Below, piece after piece: positions 58,204-64,000 of a stretch of 64,000 nt of DNA. This DNA comes from an uncultured Lachnospiraceae bacterium (lineage in GTDB: Bacteria; Bacillota; Clostridia; Lachnospirales; Lachnospiraceae). The DNA is taken from NCBI GenBank assembly GCA_910577955.1, contig CAJTNC010000011.1, positions 1-64,000 of the forward strand, written 5' to 3'. The notes under the pieces are model-generated. The model did no database searches, was not told the origin of the DNA, and saw only the letters and a list, made by a program, of their open reading frames with translations. Positions within the stretch are counted from its first letter, which is position 1; each line of letters begins with the position of its first letter. The translations under genes were made by a program, and so were the position numbers.

Positions 58204-59358
58204 ATGAAAAAGAGAAGTAACTTGTTTCTGTCTGGAATTTATTTAGTGGTGGTTATGGTAAATTTACTGTCAAGGTACAGTGTTGAATTTTGCGACGGGG
58301 TGCGCCGGAGCATTTTTCGGGTAACGCAGTTTATACAGGGGGGTATCAGCAGTTTATTTCCATTTTCGGTGGGGGAAATTTTGCTGTGTCTCGCTGTATT
58401 TTTGGCACTGGGAGCAGTTCTTTTTTGGAGTATTTTAGTGGCGATAAGGACAGCAGTAAGGAAGAAGAACGGCGCTTTTTCGGAAAATGGCCTGCGTTTG
58501 TTAAGGTTTATCAGAAGTTACTTTATGTTCCTGTTGTGGGCGGCGGCCGTCGTTTCTGTCATCATGACGATCAACTGCTTCGCGCTGTATCATTGCAGCA
58601 GTTTTCGGGAAAATTATTTGCCCGGAGAAAAACGGGAGTATACCGTGGAAGAGCTAGCCCTTGTCAGGGACTATGTGGTGGGAGAGTGCAACAGACTGGC
58701 GGAGGAGATGGAGCGGGACCAGACTGGAAATATTGTCTATCAAGGCGATATGGGAGAGCGCGGGATTGAAGAGATGAAGCGTCTGGGCGAAACTTATCCG
58801 CTGTTGTCAGGCTATTATCCCGTACCGAAGCCCTTTGCCTTTTCCGGTTTTTTCAGCCAGCAGTATATGATGGGGTATTATTTCCCGTTTTCTATGGAGG
58901 CAAACTATAACGATGTTATGTATATCGCTAATGTGCCGGCGACCATCTGTCATGAGCTTTCCCATGTGAAAGGATTTATCTATGAGGATGATGCAAATTT
59001 TATCGGGTATCTGGCATGTGTCTCCTCGGAGGACACCTTTTTTCGCTACAGCGGTTATCTCAGCGTGTTGGATTATTTGAACAGGGATCTGTATGAAAGC
59101 TTGGGAAAGTCGCAGGAAGCATATCTGTCTTACGGGCAATGCAGTCCGTTAGTAGTGCACGATAATGTTTTTCTGACAAAAGAGGCGTGGGCGGAGGTGG
59201 AGGAGAGAGCGGTGTTTGACACGGAGACTGTCAAAGAGGCTTCCCGAAATTTTCTGGAAACGAATCTTCAGGTGAATGGGGTGGAGGAGGGGATTGCAAG
59301 CTACGGAAAGGTAGTGGAGCAGTTGTTGGCCTATTATGACGGAATATTATACGAGTGA
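58204..59358 (+). CDS. DUF3810 membrane protein with HExxH motif
   Basis: A 384-aa protein. Three hydrophobic helices lie in the first 130 residues (about 8-24, 55-80, 100-125), then an extracytoplasmic domain with TICHELSHVKGFIYEDDANF (about residues 247-266). This contains a zinc-peptidase HExxH and a downstream E-D-D-A-N-F, as in DUF3810 proteins. It could be a membrane-bound metallopeptidase; substrate unknown. It is 33 bp after the receiver-like gene and 21 bp before the DUF2974 gene. Confidence 0.87.
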   Translation: MKKRSNLFLSGIYLVVVMVNLLSRYSVEFCDGVRRSIFRVTQFIQGGISSLFPFSVGEILLCLAVFLALGAVLFWSILVAIRTAVRKKNGAFSENGLRLLRFIRSYFMFLLWAAAVVSVIMTINCFALYHCSSFRENYLPGEKREYTVEELALVRDYVVGECNRLAEEMERDQTGNIVYQGDMGERGIEEMKRLGETYPLLSGYYPVPKPFAFSGFFSQQYMMGYYFPFSMEANYNDVMYIANVPATICHELSHVKGFIYEDDANFIGYLACVSSEDTFFRYSGYLSVLDYLNRDLYESLGKSQEAYLSYGQCSPLVVHDNVFLTKEAWAEVEERAVFDTETVKEASRNFLETNLQVNGVEEGIASYGKVVEQLLAYYDGILYE

Positions 59359-59379
59359 CAAGGCGCATAGGAGGATCAT

Positions 59380-60585
59380 ATGAGCAATATAGTAGATTAT
59401 GTAAACCGATATCAGTATACATTTGCGGAGAGGGAGTTTAACGATGTGGATTCTCTTGTGTTATGTCAACTGAGTTATCTGAAGATGCAGAAACTCATAC
59501 CGGGAATTGGGGATGAACAGGACTTTATTCCGTTTCGATGCGTGTTGGAGGAGGAGAACAGAGCCCAGGTCTTTGCGGATGAGAGATACAGGGAGGATAA
59601 TCAAAAATTGACGTCGGCTGTGTTAAAGAGCAGACGTTTTGCGGAGATGAAAGTAAATTATTATATTGATATACTGGATAAAGAGATGGAAGTGCAATTT
59701 TCGGCTCTGACATTTTGCTTGGGAGAGGATGCGGAAGGCCGTTCTGTTTATTATATTGTCTACCGGGGAACGGATGAGAATCTGGTGGGATGGAAAGAGG
59801 ATTTTACTCTGGCTTTCTCGGAACCGGTGGTGGGGCAGCTTTATGCGGCTAAATATATGCGCAAAGCGGCGGCCTGCCTGCCTGAAAATTTTTATATCGG
59901 AGGTCATTCCAAAGGAGGGAATCTGGCGGTTTTTGCGGCTATGAGTGCGCCTGCTTCACTGCAGGAGAGAATACGTTTGGTCTACAGTCATGACGGCCCC
60001 GGCTTTAAGCCTCAGGTGATGGAACGCTATGAGTATGAGCGGATCGCGGATAAAGTGAAGAAGATTCTGCCGAAATCATCTATGGTGGGGATGCTTTTGG
60101 AACGGGGGGACGCCTACAGTGTGGTGGAGAGCAGTTCTTACGGGCTGATGCAGCATAATCCCTACACATGGGAGGTCGATATGGAGGCGGGGACCTTTGT
60201 ACCGATGGAGGAACTGAAAAACAGTGTCAAGCTTATGGATAGTGCGGTGACGGACTGGATCCTCAGTCTGGACGACGAGCAGATCAGCCATTTTTCGGAT
60301 GTTCTTTTCAGACTTCTCGGAGCGTCGGAGACGGACAATCTGATCGATTTTGCGGCGGATTGGAAGAAGAGCATTTCCGGTATTTTGCAGGAACTCAAAA
60401 CAGTGGATGAAGACTCGAAGACGGAGATGGAGGAGATTTTGAAAGGACTCTTTGAGATCACGGGACAGATGACAAAAAAGGAAATACAGGGAAAAATTCT
60501 GGGAGGTATTCAGGGAATGCAGGAGAGATTTTCCCACAAAAAAACGGAGAATGGGCGAAAAGGGATAAAAAAGAGAGAAAAATAA
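59380..60585 (+). CDS. DUF2974 (Mbeg1-like) alpha/beta hydrolase
   Basis: A 401-aa protein with a lipase-like core: YYIVYRGTDENLVGWKEDF (oxyanion region) and the nucleophile elbow YIGGHSKGGNLAVFAA (Ser about residue 176), then the acid region YSHDGPGF. Family members are annotated as Mbeg1-like hydrolases with unknown substrate. The C-terminal 60 residues are basic and helical. AGGAGG precedes the ATG. It is the last gene before tRNA-Leu. Confidence 0.88.
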   Translation: MSNIVDYVNRYQYTFAEREFNDVDSLVLCQLSYLKMQKLIPGIGDEQDFIPFRCVLEEENRAQVFADERYREDNQKLTSAVLKSRRFAEMKVNYYIDILDKEMEVQFSALTFCLGEDAEGRSVYYIVYRGTDENLVGWKEDFTLAFSEPVVGQLYAAKYMRKAAACLPENFYIGGHSKGGNLAVFAAMSAPASLQERIRLVYSHDGPGFKPQVMERYEYERIADKVKKILPKSSMVGMLLERGDAYSVVESSSYGLMQHNPYTWEVDMEAGTFVPMEELKNSVKLMDSAVTDWILSLDDEQISHFSDVLFRLLGASETDNLIDFAADWKKSISGILQELKTVDEDSKTEMEEILKGLFEITGQMTKKEIQGKILGGIQGMQERFSHKKTENGRKGIKKREK

Positions 60586-60606
60586 AAAGAAAAGTGAATT
60601 TGAGTA

Positions 60607-60635
60607 TTGACATTTGGCCAAGAAGTATGTAAAAT
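60607..60635 (+). promoter_or_regulatory. tRNA-Leu promoter
   Basis: TTGACA (60607-60612), 17-bp spacer, TAAAAT (60630-60635), 16 bp before the tRNA. Confidence 0.8.
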
Positions 60636-60651
60636 AACATTTGTTCGGTTC

Positions 60652-60735
60652 GCAGAAGTGGCGGAATTGGCAGACGCGCAGGCTTCAGGTGCCTGTTGTA
60701 GCAATACAGTGAGGGTTCAAGTCCCTTCTTCTGCA
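60652..60735 (+). tRNA. tRNA-Leu (CAG anticodon)
   Basis: An 84-nt class II tRNA. Acceptor strands GCAGAAG and CTTCTGC pair, with A as discriminator. The anticodon stem CAGGC/GCCTG encloses TTCAGGT, giving anticodon CAG. A long variable arm (TGTAGCAATACA) follows, and the T-arm has GGTTCAAGTCC. CCA is not encoded. It decodes CUG and has its own promoter and terminator. Confidence 0.97.
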
Positions 60736-60740
60736 TAAAA

Positions 60741-60770
60741 AAAGGAATCCTAAACAGGATTCCTTTTTTT
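60741..60770 (+). terminator. Terminator after tRNA-Leu
   Basis: AAGGAATCCT and AGGATTCCTT form a stem around AAAC, followed by seven T. Confidence 0.95.
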
Positions 60771-60800
60771 ATGTGCACGGCATCTTTGGATATGACAGGT

Positions 60801-62084
60801 TCAGATTTCCGCCGCTGTTCCGTTTACCTTTATCTGTTCGTCTTCCGATACCGGAATAATCAGGTATTTCTGGCCGTCTATGATCTCAGATTTAATGTAG
60901 GGCTCCTTTTCCGGCTTTACCCGGAGCACTACGCCGTAGTCCGGTTCGTCGGACATATCCTCCGGTGCTGCGTCATAATTCATATCATCAGGATCTTCGT
61001 TTTCAGGAGATACAAAAGTTTTCAGGGCCAGTTCCTTTTGCAGCGTCTGTACCTGAAGTCTTAATTGTTCCTCCTCCTTTTTGCGGGCATTTTTTTCCAA
61101 CGCTTTTTCGTCGATCAGATTCTGGAGTGCGGGAGGCTGGGCCTCAAACTCTCTGGAGACGCTCTCTTTGATATGCCTTGCAGCGTCGCCCTGAATGCCG
61201 TGTTCCGTGAGGACTTCCGCTACCAGCTGCTCTGTCAGGATCACAGGTTCGGCCTCTTCGCAGGATTCGTCTTCCGGGCAGGCGATATCCTGAAAACTTT
61301 CCTGCAGTTGGAGCAGCATCTCCTCGCTGTCTTCCTCCTGCGCCGCAAAGGCCTGTTTTACGATGGAGGAAAAAACTTCTTTCTGTTCTGCGGCGGTTCT
61401 CTTTGTACCGCAGCCCAACACATTTTCCACAAAGTCCGGACGGGAATCTCTGGGATCTTTTATGTAATAGATCAACGAGTGGATATCGCTGCTTCTGTGG
61501 TCAAAGGCAGGAAAAATAAAACCGGTATCGGGAGCGCCCACCACCCAGTCGCGGACACGGGCTCCGATGCGGTTTTCCGTCTCGCGGTAGCCAAGTCCCG
61601 GTTTGGAGAGCGTCACCGGACAGATGGCGCAGAGCAGATAATCAAAAACCTCCTCGGATTCGTCCAGTTTGAGACCGTCCTGAGTTTTTGTGATGATATC
61701 ATAGGCATCTTTGAACAGCAATATCAGATAATTTCCGGCATAGTCGTAATGTTCGATGACAAGATCGTAGAATCGGTTTAACAGTTCTTCGTTTTTTAAA
61801 CCGCTTTCCCTGATTCCCAACAAAAACTGCTGGCGGCCTCCGGGGGCTTCCTCGTCCAATGGAAATTCAAGCTGCAGCAGGTTGTTGTCCACTGTTCCGG
61901 AGAGACATTTTCGCGAGAGGTCGAGGTATTTAAAAAATTCATCATCCTCCAGATTTAAAAATGTTTCGGAGAGCGTCAGTATTTTGTTTTTATTGCCGTC
62001 TACATAGCAGCCGCACAGCCTTGTGATAGAGCAGTCGGTTTTGTTGAGCCGTTTTTTCAATTCCAGAATGTCTTTTTTTGTCAT
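60801..62084 (-). CDS. DUF4317-domain protein
   Basis: A 427-aa soluble protein beginning MTKKDILELKKRLNKTDCSI, the hallmark of DUF4317, with CGCYVDGNKNKI next. The middle has RIGARVRDWVVGAPDTGFIFPAF. From about residue 330 there is a coiled coil (EKNARKKEEEQLRLQ) and an acidic, proline-containing end. The family is abundant in Lachnospiraceae but has no known function. Monocistronic on the minus strand. Confidence 0.88.
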   Translation of the reverse strand: MTKKDILELKKRLNKTDCSITRLCGCYVDGNKNKILTLSETFLNLEDDEFFKYLDLSRKCLSGTVDNNLLQLEFPLDEEAPGGRQQFLLGIRESGLKNEELLNRFYDLVIEHYDYAGNYLILLFKDAYDIITKTQDGLKLDESEEVFDYLLCAICPVTLSKPGLGYRETENRIGARVRDWVVGAPDTGFIFPAFDHRSSDIHSLIYYIKDPRDSRPDFVENVLGCGTKRTAAEQKEVFSSIVKQAFAAQEEDSEEMLLQLQESFQDIACPEDESCEEAEPVILTEQLVAEVLTEHGIQGDAARHIKESVSREFEAQPPALQNLIDEKALEKNARKKEEEQLRLQVQTLQKELALKTFVSPENEDPDDMNYDAAPEDMSDEPDYGVVLRVKPEKEPYIKSEIIDGQKYLIIPVSEDEQIKVNGTAAEI

Positions 62085-62233
62085 AGTGACCTCCAGTTCT
62101 AATCCTAAACATATTTGTCATCGGGTCATTCTGCGCGATGACTTTTTTATAGTAACATAAAATCAGGAAAAAAAGTAATAGATTCTGGGGAAAAAAAGTA
62201 GTAAGATAGAAGATGATAAATTACAGTTTCTAT

Positions 62234-62466
62234 CAAATAGTAATGAGGTAATTGCGAAACTGCGTTTTCTGCGAATATTGCTTGTGCAAAATTTACGAAT
62301 CAATAAGCAGGCGCTGTGAGAACGTCGGCAGTTAGTGAGGTATTTTCGAACTTACTGCCGCTACGTTCGAGCCGCAGTGGGAACGTGCCTGCGCCTTGAT
62401 CGTATATTTTGCACGGCAAAACGGCAGAATCAATGAGTTTCCCAATTATCTACAAATAGTAATGAG
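62234..62466 (-). repeat. Dispersed palindromic repeat, full copy with flanking direct repeats (copy C)
   Basis: The core (62248-62452, 205 bp) is inverted relative to copy B. It reads ATTGCGAAACTGCGTTTTCT, TTGTGCAAAATTTACGAATC, GCAGGCGCTGTGAGAACG, a central CGGCAGT...ACTGCCG hairpin, then GTGGGAACGTGCCTGCGCC and GATCGTATATTTTGCACGGC, ending GAGTTTCCCAATTATC. CAAATAGTAATGAG (14 bp) stands directly at both sides (62234-62247 and 62453-62466). The right direct repeat leads into the ribosome site of the DUF3048 gene, so the element sits in its leader. The central hairpin differs in sequence from copy B but keeps pairing. The 399-bp gap holds nothing else recognisable. Confidence 0.87.
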
Positions 62467-62483
62467 AGAAAGGAATACATAAC

Positions 62484-63545
62484 ATGATGAGTTTGAAAAA
62501 GAAAATGTGCAGTGTACTCTTGGCTTCCGCGATGGCGGCGGGACTTTTTCTGGGGGTATCTGTGAGCGCGGATGCGGAGGAGATTCCCGCTGTGGTGAGA
62601 AGCGTTTACACAAATGAGCCGGTGACGGCGGAGCAGGCGGCACTTCGCCCTATCGCGGTTATGATGCCCACGGATAAGGTTGCGCAGCCTTCCTATGGAA
62701 TCGGGTCTGCCGATGTGTTATATGAGATCATGGAGGAGGGAAATATCTCCCGCCAGATGGCGATCATTCCGAACTGGCAGGGACTCTCGCAGATCGGCAA
62801 TCTGAGAAGCTGCAGGCTGTACTATATTCCCGCCGCGAAAGAGTGGGACTCGATTTTGATCCATTTTGGCGGCGTGGCATATATGAGAGGCGTGATCGAC
62901 GCGCCGGATATGAATAATTTGAGCGGTACATCGGAGTACGGTGTCGGCGGCGGCAGACCCGGTGCAGGGTATTTTTACCGCACCCAGAACCGCAAAGCGC
63001 CGCACAATGCATATATCACGGCGGATGGCGTGATGCGTGCCTGCACGGAATTAGGCTACCAGCTGACAGTCCGCGAAGGATATTATAACCCGCAGCACTT
63101 TACTTTTGCGGAGGGCGTGAATACCTTAGAACAGTACGGTCCTCAGGCGGCGACAGCCAATGTCATCGATCTGTCAAAAGTTTTCAGCTATACGAAGAGT
63201 TCTTTGCAGTATGATCCGGCATCCGGACTGTATCTGAAAAACCTTCACGGCAAAGCGCAGACAGACGGATTGACAGGAGCGCAGCTTGCTTTCGCCAACG
63301 TGATCGTGCAGAATACCGTGTGGGCGCCGGCAGATCCTAACGGCTATCTGGCGTTCCAGATGGTTGATAACACACAGGACGGTTATTATTTCACGAAGGG
63401 AAAAGCCATCCATATCAGATGGACAAAGGGCAGCGATTATGAGCCCACAAGGTATTATGACGACAACGGTAATGAGATACAGCTCAACACCGGAAAAACA
63501 TATATTGCTGTTGCACAAGCCGGAAAACAGGTAATGTTTTATTGA
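62484..63545 (+). CDS. Secreted DUF3048-domain protein
   Basis: A 353-aa protein with a signal peptide (KKKMCSVLLASAMAAGLFLG, cleavage probably after VSADA, about residue 31); no lipobox. The DUF3048 region holds RPIAVMMPTDKVAQPSYGI, ADVLYEIMEEGNISRQMAI, and IGNLRSCRLYYIPAAKEWDS. The C-terminal DUF3048_C part has FAFVIVQNT-like FANVIVQNTVW and RYYDDNGNEIQLNTGKTYI. It is the YerB family of Firmicutes, function unknown, outside the membrane. AAGGA lies 9 bp upstream. Its leader contains repeat copy C. Confidence 0.9.
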   Translation: MMSLKKKMCSVLLASAMAAGLFLGVSVSADAEEIPAVVRSVYTNEPVTAEQAALRPIAVMMPTDKVAQPSYGIGSADVLYEIMEEGNISRQMAIIPNWQGLSQIGNLRSCRLYYIPAAKEWDSILIHFGGVAYMRGVIDAPDMNNLSGTSEYGVGGGRPGAGYFYRTQNRKAPHNAYITADGVMRACTELGYQLTVREGYYNPQHFTFAEGVNTLEQYGPQAATANVIDLSKVFSYTKSSLQYDPASGLYLKNLHGKAQTDGLTGAQLAFANVIVQNTVWAPADPNGYLAFQMVDNTQDGYYFTKGKAIHIRWTKGSDYEPTRYYDDNGNEIQLNTGKTYIAVAQAGKQVMFY

Positions 63546-63577
63546 CAGACAAAGGATGAGAGAAAGGGGAGAGTGCG

Positions 63578-64000
63578 GTGTTATATAAATGTAAAAACTG
63601 CGGCGGAAATGTAGTGTATCATCCGGACAAAAAGAGGATGTACTGTCCCCACTGTGACGGAACGGACAGCGAGGAAGAAGTGTCTTCCGGGACTGTGGCA
63701 GAATGTGCAAACTGTGGGGCGCCTTTGGAGGTCTCTCCTTATACTTCTGCCTGCAAGTGCGGGCACTGTGGCTCTTACATGATTTTGGAAGAGCGGGTGG
63801 AAGGAGAGATGCTGCCCCATTTGATACTGCCCTTTCAGATTTCTAAAGAAAAGGCGAAGAAGTTGTTGGAGAAAGAATTCCAGAGCAGGTTTTTTACGCC
63901 GGCCACCTTTCTTTCGGCGGCGACATTGGAGGGGATGGAGGGAATCTACGTCCCCTTTTTTCTGTACGATTATCTCGGGGCTTTCGATTATGCGGGGACC
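63578..64000 (+). CDS. Zinc-ribbon protein, N-terminal part (runs off window)
   Basis: The 141 visible residues start at GTG 63578 behind AAAGGGGAGA. Two to three zinc ribbons are seen: CKNCGG...YCPHCDG, then CANCGAP...CKCGHCGS (residues about 5-65). These are followed by LILPFQISKEKAKKLLEKEF and MEGIYVPFFLYDY, which resembles the TFIIB-type zinc-ribbon membrane proteins annotated in Clostridia. It could be a helicase-like or membrane protein; the rest is outside the window. Confidence 0.65.
   Translation, partial: MLYKCKNCGGNVVYHPDKKRMYCPHCDGTDSEEEVSSGTVAECANCGAPLEVSPYTSACKCGHCGSYMILEERVEGEMLPHLILPFQISKEKAKKLLEKEFQSRFFTPATFLSAATLEGMEGIYVPFFLYDYLGAFDYAGT

Overview
The window looks like a chromosome segment of a strictly anaerobic, low-to-mid GC Firmicute, most probably a Lachnospiraceae-type Clostridium. 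Pointers are HydG/HydF with a group-B-like [FeFe] hydrogenase, an EFR1-type flavodoxin-ferredoxin, CIRCE-controlled Hsp20, a YerC/TrpR-like regulator, DUF1836, DUF3810, DUF4317 and DUF3048 proteins typical of Clostridia, two beta-glucoside PTS cassettes and strong AGGAGG ribosome binding sites. The species cannot be named from the sequence.

Positions 1-10.9 kb are the right part of a prophage or phage-like element that continues left of the window and is visibly more AT-rich than the host DNA. A leftward operon carries a 907-aa YonO/QDE-1-like double-psi-barrel RNA polymerase, an HU-like protein, tail and structural proteins, a complete cysteine desulfurase, an amidase endolysin, an LLH holin and the start of the tape measure protein. 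A divergent rightward operon encodes a sigma-like factor and a DUF262 protein. Its promoter has a perfect GAAC-N4-GTTC SOS box in the spacer. A transcription cascade is suggested: DNA damage, then sigma-like factor, then phage RNA polymerase, then late genes.

Positions 10.9-25.2 kb are host core metabolism: an alanine/sodium symporter, small transporter and acetyltransferase genes, the hydG-hydF-hydrogenase-crp operon, a convergent thioredoxin and ferredoxin/NapH-like membrane protein group preceded by a CRP-type palindrome, and carAB. The CarA glutaminase has lost both its catalytic Cys (now Ser) and His (now Tyr).

Positions 25.2-44.2 kb hold a lipoprotein, a beta-glucoside PTS plus 6-phospho-beta-glucosidase plus LicT cassette with RAT/terminator control, an ABC exporter with its two-component system, a methyltransferase overlapping a PLD-SF2 helicase, a kptA pseudogene, an EFR1 protein, and a second PTS/GH1 cassette next to an RpiR regulator. 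Positions 44.2-64 kb hold several regulator-plus-transporter sets (MerR/ABC, MarR/MATE, two-component/FtsX ABC), hsp20, a HAD phosphatase, conserved clostridial DUF genes, tRNA-Leu(CAG) and the start of a zinc-ribbon protein.

A dispersed palindromic repeat of about 210 bp occurs as two full copies (49.9 and 62.2 kb), one internally deleted copy (16.0 kb) and two single ends (12.5 and 38.9 kb). Two copies are flanked by short direct repeats, as expected of a mobile MITE-like element.
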